A stretch of 12,466 nucleotides of DNA, taken from contig JAUIBM010000029.1 of NCBI GenBank assembly GCA_030428345.1, positions 1-12,466 on the forward strand, in the 5' to 3' direction. Positions 6,615 through 12,466 of the stretch are shown here, in pieces. Each line of letters begins with the position of its first letter. Position 1 is the first letter of the stretch. Both the position numbers and the translations under genes were made by a program. The notes below the pieces were generated by a model that saw only the letters and a program-made list of their open reading frames with translations, was not told where the DNA came from and searched no databases. This DNA is from Alphaproteobacteria bacterium (GTDB lineage Bacteria > Pseudomonadota > Alphaproteobacteria > Rhizobiales > Rhizobiaceae).

Positions 6615-7006
6615 GATTCTGCTATTTCAACCTCAAATAAGATGTGGTGCTATCTGTCTCCGTTAGCGTTGATTCGCTTTACAAGCCATATCCGGGAAAA
6701 TTATTTGCAAATTTCGCGCAGAAAACAATCGTCTGTCAAACGATTATTAATACCACTCCGCTCTCAGACAGCTGTTTACGTCACCATACTTCTTTCTAAT
6801 CTTGTTCCGATCTAGTTCCTTTCCAATTTATGCGCTTCAACCCGCTATCTTCATTATCTTCTCAGTCATTTTCTCAAGCGCCGGCGTGTCTTGCGGGTCG
6901 GACCCACCCCATTCGCGGCCTCAATAACCACCGCGCGACAGACAGCCTCGACTCCGCGGCGTGTTTGCGGCACATTCCGCCCGTCTCGAGCAGTCCAGTG
7001 AGTGCG
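6615..7006. other. AT-rich intergenic stretch without a recognised gene
   Basis: No reading frame here looks like a real protein on either strand. The first two thirds (to about 6850) is visibly AT-rich compared with the chromosome around it, matching the broken gene to its left; base use returns to normal near 6890. It should hold the promoters of the broken gene (minus) and the DUF1402 gene (plus). The only notable site is the palindrome at 6727-6745. Confidence 0.5.
6727..6745 (-). promoter_or_regulatory. Palindrome over a TTGACA box upstream of the broken gene
   Basis: AATCGT (6727-6732) and ACGATT (6740-6745) are perfect inverted halves around 7 nt. On the minus strand the centre reads TTGACA (6739-6734), a consensus -35. 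No good -10 follows at 16-18 bp, so an operator over a promoter is only possible. Confidence 0.22.
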
Positions 7007-7948
7007 ATGTCCATTCCCCTTCGCCTGATGGCGTTCGCCGCTTTGGCGATCGCCGTGTTCCAGCCCCTCGACAGTTGGGCCCTGACCGTCGCCCCGCCCG
7101 GCAACCGTAATGCCGTCCAGCCGGCGATCCCTTCCGGCGCGGTCTCGCGCACCCGCGCGACGAATGGCAGCTTCCAGGGCAAGTATGCCAAGATCCGCGA
7201 CCTGATCGCGCGCGACGCCAATCTGCAGCGCAAGATCAGCCGCGCCGCCGCGCGATACGGCATCGCGCCGATCCACATCGTCGGAGCGCTGGTGGGCGAG
7301 CATACCTATAATGTCGACGCGCTGGACCGCATCCAGACCTATGTGATCAAGGCCGCTTCCTATCTGGGGTCCGACCTCGCCTTCGCCTACAAGGGCGAGA
7401 AAGTGCTGAATTTCGTACAGCGGCCGCAATTCGCGCCCTGCGCCGGCCTGACCGACAGCTATGACCTGTGGTCCTGCCGCGAGGACATCTGGGACAAGCA
7501 GTTCCGCGGCAAGACCGTCGACGGCGTCGCCTGGCCGAACGACCGTTTCGGGCGGACCTTCTTCCAGCCCTTCTATGCCGGGCAGACCTTCGGGCTCGGC
7601 CAGCTCAACCCGCTGACCGCCCTGCAGGTGAACGATCTGGTGGTGCGCGTCAGCCACCGTCCGTCGCTCAATGCGGGAAGGGCGCCGGAAGTCTACAAGG
7701 CGATCATGGATCCCGATTCGACGCTGGACTACATGGCGGCGGTGATCCGGGTGTCGATCGACGCCTATGCCAGTATTGCCGGCGTCGACATTTCGGGCAA
7801 TCCGGGACTGACGTCGACGCTCTACAATTTGGGCGATGTACGCGCCCGCGCCCGCGCCCTGAAACAGCGCGGCGGATTGCCGGAGGAGAATTATTACGGC
7901 TGGCTGGTCAACGACAAGCTCAGCGAGTTGGCTCCCCTGGTTCGCTAG
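7007..7948 (+). CDS. DUF1402 family secreted protein, transglycosylase-like motifs
   Basis: A 313-residue protein of the DUF1402 family, uncharacterised and typical of Hyphomicrobiales. I chose ATG 7007 because it opens a signal peptide (MSIPLRLMAFAALAIAV, then FQPLDSWA, cleavage near residue 25); the in-frame ATG at 6830 adds 59 residues that look like non-coding sequence. The mature protein has three spaced motifs resembling soluble lytic transglycosylases: GALVGEHTYN (93-102, E98 at the catalytic Glu position), FGLGQLNPLTA (195-205, compare GLMQLMPATA) and TLYNLGD (271-277, compare AYNAG). C145 and C157 may pair in the periplasm. A peptidoglycan-cleaving or binding role is inferred from these. 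No strong ribosome site is visible. Its last 29 bp overlap the convergent xre gene. It sits where the accessory stretch after the tRNA ends. Confidence 0.88.
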   Translation: MSIPLRLMAFAALAIAVFQPLDSWALTVAPPGNRNAVQPAIPSGAVSRTRATNGSFQGKYAKIRDLIARDANLQRKISRAAARYGIAPIHIVGALVGEHTYNVDALDRIQTYVIKAASYLGSDLAFAYKGEKVLNFVQRPQFAPCAGLTDSYDLWSCREDIWDKQFRGKTVDGVAWPNDRFGRTFFQPFYAGQTFGLGQLNPLTALQVNDLVVRVSHRPSLNAGRAPEVYKAIMDPDSTLDYMAAVIRVSIDAYASIAGVDISGNPGLTSTLYNLGDVRARARALKQRGGLPEENYYGWLVNDKLSELAPLVR

Positions 7949-8324
7949 CGCGGCCGCGCCCCCTGCGCATGGCGCGCCGCCTGACTTCGAAAATCAGCGC
8001 CTCCAGATCGTCGCGATCCAGATCGGCGATGCGCTCGGCCACAAGATTGGCGAATTCGGTCGCTTCCGCCTGAAGCCCGGCCGTGTCGACCACGACGCGG
8101 GGATGGGAAATGCGCGCCAGCGCCAGCAGCTCGTCCGCGTCGTCCCAGATCACGTTGAAATAGCCGATGATCCGCTGGATGAAGCCCCAGCTCGGCCGGC
8201 CCCGCCGGCCCTTTTCCAGCGCGGAAAGCCAGGCGGCCGAGACGCCGAGCGCGGCGGCCATCTCCTTTTGCGTCACTCCCTTCTGCATCCGCAATTCGCG
8301 AACGCGGCGACCGAACGGCGTCAT
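7920..8324 (-). CDS. XRE-family helix-turn-helix regulator
   Basis: A 134-residue cytoplasmic DNA-binding protein. Residues 4-60 form the Cro/C1-type HTH: FGRRVRELRMQKGVTQKEMA, ALGVSAAWLSALEKG, then RRGRPSWGFIQRIIGYFNVI. The C-terminal half has a helical segment (LQAEATEFANLVAERIADLD) and a basic tail rich in Arg; no ligand-binding domain is recognised. Its ATG overlaps the TGA of smr as ATGA (8321-8324), so it is translated from the mltA-smr-xre message. This HTH gene after smr and mltA is conserved in rhizobia as I recall. Targets are unknown; given its neighbours it could act on cell-envelope genes, but that is a guess. The 3' end overlaps the convergent DUF1402 gene by 29 bp. Confidence 0.92.
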   Translation of the reverse strand: MTPFGRRVRELRMQKGVTQKEMAAALGVSAAWLSALEKGRRGRPSWGFIQRIIGYFNVIWDDADELLALARISHPRVVVDTAGLQAEATEFANLVAERIADLDRDDLEALIFEVRRRAMRRGRGRASEPGEPTR

Positions 8325-8965
8325 CCCGGTTCGTCCTCGCGGCCGGGCCTGCGCAGGCGCACATAGATCGCGCCATCGCCGCCATGGCCGGCCGCCGCAG
8401 CGCGAAACCCGCCCACCAGATCGCGGAAACCGGGCTGGGCCAGCCAGAGCGGAACCGCCCGGCGCAGGATGCCGTCGCCGTCGCGGCCCTTGCCGGTGAT
8501 CACCAGCACGATGCGCCGGGAGGAAGCCTGCGCGGTCCGCAGGAAATGGCGCAGCGCCGCATGTGCCTGGGTCTGGGTCATGCCGTGCAGATCGATGCGT
8601 CCGTCAATTTCCAGCCGGCCCTTCTTCAGGCGGCGAACCGTGTGCTCGTCCAGCCGGGCGACCGCCTGGCGGATCACGGGGCGCGACACCGGCGGAACAT
8701 AGGGCGGCAGGAAGGGCGCCATCTGCCGGCCGTGGGCAGGAGCGGGCGCCGCCTTGCTGCTTGGTGTGCGATCCGCGCCGGTTTGCGGCCCGGAAGACTT
8801 TTCAACGGATGGGCGTGCGCCAGAGGCGGGAACAGCGGGGGAATCGGGATCGTCGAGCCAGTCCTCCAGCGAGGATCGCCCGTCAAGCGGCGTTACCGAG
8901 CGGCGGATGCGGTTCCACAGTTCGCGGTCTTCCGCCGAGAGGGCGCCATTCCCGCGGCGCTTCAT
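8321..8965 (-). CDS. Smr/MutS2-type endonuclease domain protein
   Basis: A 214-residue protein whose C-terminal half is an Smr domain, the small nuclease/DNA-binding fold also found at the end of MutS2. Visible motifs are DLHGMTQTQAHAAL (125-138), VLVITGKG (153-160), GILRRAVPLWL (165-175) and HGGDGAIYVRLRR (194-206); the DLHG and TGKG loops are the proposed active site. The N-terminal part (about 30-95) is Pro/Ser/Ala-rich and probably disordered, after a short helix (AEDRELWNRIRRSVTPL). Stand-alone Smr proteins can cut RNA or DNA; the substrate here is unknown. It overlaps mltA upstream and xre downstream, each by 4 bp (ATGA), so it is the middle gene of a coupled trio. Confidence 0.94.
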   Translation of the reverse strand: MKRRGNGALSAEDRELWNRIRRSVTPLDGRSSLEDWLDDPDSPAVPASGARPSVEKSSGPQTGADRTPSSKAAPAPAHGRQMAPFLPPYVPPVSRPVIRQAVARLDEHTVRRLKKGRLEIDGRIDLHGMTQTQAHAALRHFLRTAQASSRRIVLVITGKGRDGDGILRRAVPLWLAQPGFRDLVGGFRAAAAGHGGDGAIYVRLRRPGREDEPG

Positions 8966-10086
8966 GAATGCGGCTCCGGCGCAAGCACGATGAAATCAGC
9001 AGGATGGCGGATGGAGCCGGCGATCGTGCCGGCCTCACGACCCGAACCGATGAAAAGATCGCCCCTGGCCGGGCCGACGATCGCCGAGCCGGTGTCCTGG
9101 GCGATCATTAGCCGGCGAAAGGGCTGCCGCTCATGGGGGAGCGGCGCATCGGTCGCCACCCAGACCGGCGCGCCGAAGGTTTGCAGCCGATGGTCGACGG
9201 CAAGGCTGCGGCCGGGCGTCAACGCCACCGAGGCGGCCGCGACCGGGCCGAGCGCGGGATCGTCCTGCGCCACGCGCTGGAAGAAGATGAAGGACCGATT
9301 CTTCGCCATCAACTGGCGCGCGCGCGCCAGATCGGCTTCCAGCCAGGCGCGTATCGTGTCCATGGTGACGTCCTCGCGGCGCAGCTCTCCCATGGAAATC
9401 AGCAGCGCGCCGATGGGCGTGAAGGGCTGGCCGGATTTGCCGGCGTAGGAAATTCGCCACACTTCGCCGTCGGGCATGGTCAGGCGGGCGGAACCCTGGA
9501 TATGGACGAAGAAGGCATCGATCGGGCTTTCCAGCCAGGCGAGTTCCAGCGACCGGCCGGCGAGCGCGCCGGCCTCGATCGCCGCACGGTCGTAATATTC
9601 CTCCAGACCGGCCGCGGTCCGGCGGGCGAACATGAAGGAGGGATCGAGCGCCGGCGGGCGCGTTGCATCGTCAATGTCGACTAGGTCCTCCGGCCTGCGG
9701 TAGAGCGGCCAGGCGAAGCGGGGCGTGCGCACCGGCGAGGCGGCAAGTTCGGGCTCGAAATAGCCGGTAACGAAGCCGGAGCCCGAATCCGGGCGGATCC
9801 GCCGCGGGCAGAAATTCCGCTCGAAGAAGGCCCTGGCGGCTTCCGCGCCGACCTCGCCAAGCTCCAGCGCCCTGCGGCCGGCGGCGGCAAGGCCGCGAGC
9901 GTCCACACCCAAGGCCTTGGTCGTATAGGGGCGCTCGACCATGCGCCGGGCGCTGATCCGGAAGCAGGCCAGCGCCGCGACATGATCATCGTCGGGCCAG
10001 CCGGCAATCTGCGCATAGTCGATGGGAACGAGCAGCGGCGATGGTGCGGGCGATCCGGTTTCACCGGCCGGCGATCGACCTGACAT
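8962..10086 (-). CDS. mltA: Murein lytic transglycosylase A (MltA/3D domain)
   Basis: Cleaves the MurNAc-GlcNAc bond of peptidoglycan, forming 1,6-anhydro-MurNAc. The 374-residue protein has the MltA domain (GFVTGYFEPEL, 104-114, and YAGKSGQPFTPIG further on) and the C-terminal 3D barrel with AQDTGSAIVGPARGDLFIGSG; D331 in DTG is the catalytic Asp position (D308 in E. coli MltA). The ATG at 10086 follows a GGAGG site by 5 nt; the frame is open upstream to 10215, but that would run into tim44. No signal peptide or lipobox is seen after this start (MSGRSPAGETGSPAPSPLLV), unlike the E. coli lipoprotein, so how it reaches the periplasm is unclear. It lies 56 bp after the tim44-like gene and overlaps smr by 4 bp. 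Confidence 0.94.
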   Translation of the reverse strand: MSGRSPAGETGSPAPSPLLVPIDYAQIAGWPDDDHVAALACFRISARRMVERPYTTKALGVDARGLAAAGRRALELGEVGAEAARAFFERNFCPRRIRPDSGSGFVTGYFEPELAASPVRTPRFAWPLYRRPEDLVDIDDATRPPALDPSFMFARRTAAGLEEYYDRAAIEAGALAGRSLELAWLESPIDAFFVHIQGSARLTMPDGEVWRISYAGKSGQPFTPIGALLISMGELRREDVTMDTIRAWLEADLARARQLMAKNRSFIFFQRVAQDDPALGPVAAASVALTPGRSLAVDHRLQTFGAPVWVATDAPLPHERQPFRRLMIAQDTGSAIVGPARGDLFIGSGREAGTIAGSIRHPADFIVLAPEPHS

Positions 10087-10142
10087 TCGCGCCTCCAGCA
10101 AGTTTCGGCCCTGATGCGGACAGGCGCTGGCCGGCAAGACGA

Positions 10143-10871
10143 CTAGGCGCCCGCCTCTGTCGCCACCAGCTTCCAGTTCGGATCGCGCGAGCGCACTTCC
10201 CGGGCGAAGGTCCACACATCGGTTACCTCGGCAACCTGCTCGGGATCGCCGTCGACCACCTTGCCCTCGCGGTCATGCGTGGCCGAAACGATCTGGCTGA
10301 CGAAGCGAACCGTGACTTGCGCCTCGTTGCGCTGGATTTCCGCAGAGACGAGCGCGGCCGAATCGATCCCTACGAAGGAGGCGCGCACCTGTTCGCCCTT
10401 TGCCTCGCGTTCAGCGATCGCGGCGGAAAACCCGTCATAGACCTCGCGCGACAGCAGATTGCGCAGCGATTTGCGATCGCCATCGGCAAAGGCGGTCACG
10501 ATCATCTCATAGGCCATCCTGGCGCCTTCGATGAAGGTGGTCGGGTCGAAGGTCGGATCGGCGGCGACCAGATCCTTGAGCTGGTGGTTGAGCTTGGTTC
10601 CCGGCTTGGCAATTTCATCAATCACCGCATCGCTCTTGCTCGCTTCGCGGACAGGCGCTTCCTGACCCGGTCCCCGGCGTGGCAAGGTGACGATGTTGTC
10701 GTTGCCGTCCTTGCCATCCTGGTTGGCCGGTCCGCGCCGCGCCGCGTCGCGCGGGTCGACAGGCGGCGGCTGGTGGCCGGTGCGCTTGCCGAGCACCGAA
10801 CGCAGTCGGAAAAAGATGAACACGGCTATCGCCAGCGTCACCACAGTGGTCATGTCGTCAAAAATGCCCAT
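10143..10871 (-). CDS. Tim44/TimA-like membrane protein
   Basis: A 242-residue protein with a short periplasmic N-terminus, one transmembrane helix (TTVVTLAIAVFIFFRL, residues 8-23) ending in the family hallmark RSVLGKRTG (24-32), a Pro- and charge-rich linker, and a C-terminal Tim44 domain (about 95-240: FIEGARMAYEMIVTAFADGD, SREVYDGF, VTDVWTFAREV, NWKLVAT). Mitochondrial Tim44 tethers Hsp70 to the import channel; bacterial homologues are membrane-associated with no settled role. I chose ATG 10871 because MGIFDDM plus the helix is the normal family start and because a promoter lies at 10904-10931, inside the longer frame that begins at 10940. Its GAGGG is 14 nt from the ATG, rather far. First gene of the minus-strand tim44-mltA-smr-xre run. 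Confidence 0.92.
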   Translation of the reverse strand: MGIFDDMTTVVTLAIAVFIFFRLRSVLGKRTGHQPPPVDPRDAARRGPANQDGKDGNDNIVTLPRRGPGQEAPVREASKSDAVIDEIAKPGTKLNHQLKDLVAADPTFDPTTFIEGARMAYEMIVTAFADGDRKSLRNLLSREVYDGFSAAIAEREAKGEQVRASFVGIDSAALVSAEIQRNEAQVTVRFVSQIVSATHDREGKVVDGDPEQVAEVTDVWTFAREVRSRDPNWKLVATEAGA

Positions 10872-10903
10872 GAGATGCGAAGAAACCCTCTTTTCTGCCT
10901 CGT

Positions 10904-10931
10904 GATATAGTCGCTTCGCGATAAGTTTCAA
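10904..10931 (-). promoter_or_regulatory. Probable promoter of the tim44-mltA-smr-xre operon
   Basis: On the minus strand, TTGAAA (10931-10926), a 16-bp spacer and TATATC (10909-10904; also CTATAT one base upstream). The start would be near 10897, about 26 nt before the ATG at 10871. This promoter supports the shorter start. Confidence 0.55.
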
Positions 10932-11027
10932 AGCAAGCATTCCATCGAAGGGGCATCGACCCCATCTTGAGGTTAAGCCAGGCGGTCGCGCGGCGTCGCG
11001 CAGGCCGCCCCCGGAAACAGGAACATC

Positions 11028-11495
11028 ATGCCTTTCAGTCTCATTCCCTTCGCGCTGCTTCTCGTCCCCGTGCTGGAAATTACCGCCTTCATCGTGATCG
11101 GAAGCCGGATCGGCGTGCTGGCGACCCTGGCGCTGGTGGTCCTGACGGCCGCCATCGGCAGCGTGCTGCTGCGCGTACAGGGTTTCGGGGTGCTGTCGCG
11201 GATCAGGGCCGAAACGGAGGCGGGAAGGCTGCCGGGCCGCGAGGTCGGCGATGGCGCGATGATCCTTGCGGCAGGTCTGCTGCTGCTGACGCCGGGCTTC
11301 GTCACCGACACGATCGGCTTCCTGCTCTTCATTCCGACGATACGCGCCTCGATCTGGCGGTTTCTCGCCTCGCGCGTCACGGTCGTGGTCGGCGGGATGA
11401 ATCAGCCCCGGCCGGGCGGCCCGCGCGACGGCGTGGTTGATCTCGACCCGGACGATTTTTCCGAGACGAAGCGCCCGCCGCGCGAGATATCCTGA
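11028..11495 (+). CDS. fxsA: FxsA-family membrane protein
   Basis: A 155-residue inner-membrane protein of the FxsA family; in E. coli FxsA relieves F-plasmid exclusion of phage T7, and its normal role is unknown. Hydrophobic segments cover about residues 2-25 (FSLIPFALLLVPVLEITAFI), 28-49 and 76-108. Family marks are VLEITAFIVIGSRIG, then GDGAMILAAGLLLLTPGFVT with DTIGFLLFIP. The C-terminus is a soluble, charged tail (DLDPDDFSETKRPPREIS). An AGGA at 11020-11023 precedes the ATG. It is divergent from the tim44-like gene across a 156-bp gap and is followed 127 bp later by secB, a conserved rhizobial order. No clear promoter of its own was identified. Confidence 0.95.
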   Translation: MPFSLIPFALLLVPVLEITAFIVIGSRIGVLATLALVVLTAAIGSVLLRVQGFGVLSRIRAETEAGRLPGREVGDGAMILAAGLLLLTPGFVTDTIGFLLFIPTIRASIWRFLASRVTVVVGGMNQPRPGGPRDGVVDLDPDDFSETKRPPREIS

Positions 11496-11622
11496 CCGGA
11501 CGCGCCGGGATTGGCGACGCCTTAACCTTGTGCAACGGAACGGGTCATGTTAGCCACCCGCCAAATTCGCGTGGACCCGGCTTCGCGCCCGCGGGGCGAG
11601 CCAAAGCATCAGGAACTGTTTC

Positions 11623-12138
11623 ATGGCCAATGAACCCACAGGCAACGAGGAAAACGGCGCAAACGGCCAGAACCAGCAGGCCGCGCCGATGCTGAGCGTC
11701 CTCGCCCAGTACATCAAGGATCTGTCCTTCGAAAATCCGCATGCCCCGGCTTCGCTGCGGCCGCGCGACGCCTCGCCCGACATCAACATCAACATCAATG
11801 TCAGCGCCAATCCGCTGTCGCAGAACGATTTCGAGGTAACGCTGCATCTCGACGCCAAGGCCACCGATACCGGTTCGCCGGACGGCAAGGCCGTCGTTTT
11901 CAATGCAGAGCTTGTCTATGCCGGCATTTTCCGCATCCAGGGCATCCCGCAGGAATCGCTGCAGCCGGCGCTGCTGATCGAATGCCCGCGCATCCTCTTC
12001 CCGTTCGCCCGGCAGATCATCGCAGAATCGACCCGCAATGGCGGTTTCCCGCCGCTGATGATCGATCCGATCGATTTCGCCCGCCTTTACCAGTCGCGCA
12101 TCGCCGCGCAGAACGAAAAGCCGGCCACGACCAATTAA
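11623..12138 (+). CDS. secB: Protein-export chaperone SecB
   Basis: SecB is a cytoplasmic tetrameric chaperone that holds precursor proteins unfolded and hands them to SecA. The 171-residue protein has the expected length and features: APMLSVLAQYIKDLSFENPH (21-40), the beta-strand region with INININVSANPL and FEVTLHLDAKA, ELVYAGIFRI, then LLIECPRILFPFARQIIAES, GGFPPLMIDPIDFARLY and an acidic-to-polar tail. The Gln/Asn-rich N-terminus (NEENGANGQNQQ) is typical of alphaproteobacterial SecB. AGGAAC upstream is the ribosome site. A small GC hairpin (CGCCC/GGGCG around 11587-11599) lies in its leader; no convincing promoter was found. A strong terminator follows. Confidence 0.97.
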   Translation: MANEPTGNEENGANGQNQQAAPMLSVLAQYIKDLSFENPHAPASLRPRDASPDINININVSANPLSQNDFEVTLHLDAKATDTGSPDGKAVVFNAELVYAGIFRIQGIPQESLQPALLIECPRILFPFARQIIAESTRNGGFPPLMIDPIDFARLYQSRIAAQNEKPATTN

Positions 12139-12173
12139 GGGCCGACCGGCCAACCACATTGGTTCCTGCCTAA

Positions 12174-12205
12174 AGCGGCTCGCGCCCGGCGCGGGCCGCT
12201 TTTTT
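12174..12205 (+). terminator. Rho-independent terminator after secB
   Basis: AGCGGCTCGCGC pairs with GCGCGGGCCGCT (one T-G pair) around a 3-nt CCG loop, then six Ts (12200-12205). It sits 36 bp after the secB stop and 26 bp from the dnaQ stop on the other strand, where the same stem followed by TTT could also stop dnaQ transcripts. Confidence 0.9.
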
Positions 12206-12231
12206 CATGCCTTCGCAATTGAGGGCGACAC

Positions 12232-12466
12232 TCAGCTGTAGCGGTTCCAGATCGCCCCCTCGCCCAGGGTCTCGATGAAAGCCTCGTGGCGGCGGAGCGT
12301 TTCGGCATCCAGCCGCTCGGGCAGGGGTTCCGGCCTCTGGCGGCGCTGCCTTGCGATCGGCCCGGACGATTGCGCGCGCGAATCGGCGCGATGCGTATCA
12401 AGTACCAAAGCGGCCTGCCTGCCGCCATTCATCTCGATATAGACCTCGGCCAGCAATTCGGAGTCC
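12232..12466 (-). CDS. dnaQ: DNA polymerase III epsilon subunit, C-terminal part
   Basis: The C-terminal 77 codons of the proofreading 3'-5' exonuclease subunit; the rest lies beyond the right edge. Visible are the end of the exonuclease domain, DSELLAEVYIEMNGGRQAAL, and the tail LPERLDAETLRRHEAFIETL with GEGAIWNRY, which in this family contacts the alpha subunit. The catalytic DEDDh motifs are outside the window. Convergent with secB, with which it shares the terminator region; dnaQ next to secB is the normal order in Hyphomicrobiales. Confidence 0.93.
   Translation of the reverse strand, partial: DSELLAEVYIEMNGGRQAALVLDTHRADSRAQSSGPIARQRRQRPEPLPERLDAETLRRHEAFIETLGEGAIWNRYS

Noticed and set aside
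6805..6822. TTCCGATCTAGTTCC as a possible att copy of the tRNA-Ala 3' end (TTCCGCCTAGCTCC)
   Set aside because: It needs a gap and mismatches within 15 bases, and no integrase is present; chance similarity is likely.
6830..7006. Longer start for DUF1402 at 6830
   Set aside because: The extra 59 residues are Ser/Pro/Arg-rich without family character and would bury the signal peptide.
10087..10215. N-terminal extension of MltA with a lipobox-like LPASAC
   Set aside because: The hydrophobic stretch is too short, the extension enters the tim44 coding region, and a good GGAGG site marks ATG 10086.
10872..10940. Longer start for the tim44-like protein at 10940
   Set aside because: The added residues are unlike the family, and a promoter (10904-10931) lies within them.

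Overview
The window reads as chromosome of an alphaproteobacterium of the order Hyphomicrobiales (Rhizobiales). The basis is the conserved blocks rpsA-cmk-aroA / FYDLN acid protein / tRNA-Ala and xre-smr-mltA-tim44 / fxsA-secB / dnaQ, a class II EPSP synthase very like that of Agrobacterium CP4, a DUF1402 protein, and high-GC codon use. Genus cannot be told from the sequence.

Layout. 1-4605 (minus strand): aroA, a two-TM protein with LAS-metallopeptidase motifs, cmk and rpsA, with 8-bp and 4-bp overlaps between the first three. The rpsA frame is not normal: after 422 codons of good S1 sequence it passes without a stop into a PfkB/HldE-type sugar-kinase fragment that runs off the left edge. 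4606-5517 (plus): a promoter, the acidic FYDLN protein with a TTG start and a hairpin over its stop, then a promoter and tRNA-Ala(GGC). 5537-6061: an internally deleted IS481-type element with both ends and a 5-bp target duplication, 19 bp from the tRNA. 6123-6614 (minus): a gene for a soluble domain plus C-terminal membrane anchor, split by one in-frame amber codon. 6615-7006: AT-rich, no gene seen. 7007-7948 (plus): a secreted DUF1402 protein. 7920-10871 (minus): tim44-like, mltA, smr, xre, the last three joined by ATGA overlaps. 11028-12138 (plus): fxsA and secB, ending in a strong terminator. 12232-12466 (minus): the C-terminal end of dnaQ.

How the genes work together. Most are housekeeping: translation (rpsA, tRNA), nucleotide and aromatic metabolism (cmk, aroA), protein export (secB), replication (dnaQ). 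A cell-wall theme recurs: mltA is a lytic transglycosylase, DUF1402 carries the three motif positions of a soluble lytic transglycosylase, and the protein between aroA and cmk carries VanX/MepA-like zinc motifs facing the periplasm. The accessory part is the stretch just after the tRNA, where an IS remnant, a broken gene and AT-rich DNA interrupt the conserved order.

No defence system, CRISPR array or large new system was seen. The best leads are the rpsA-kinase junction (possibly an assembly chimera), the LAS-type membrane protein, the DUF1402 motif match and the amber-split gene.
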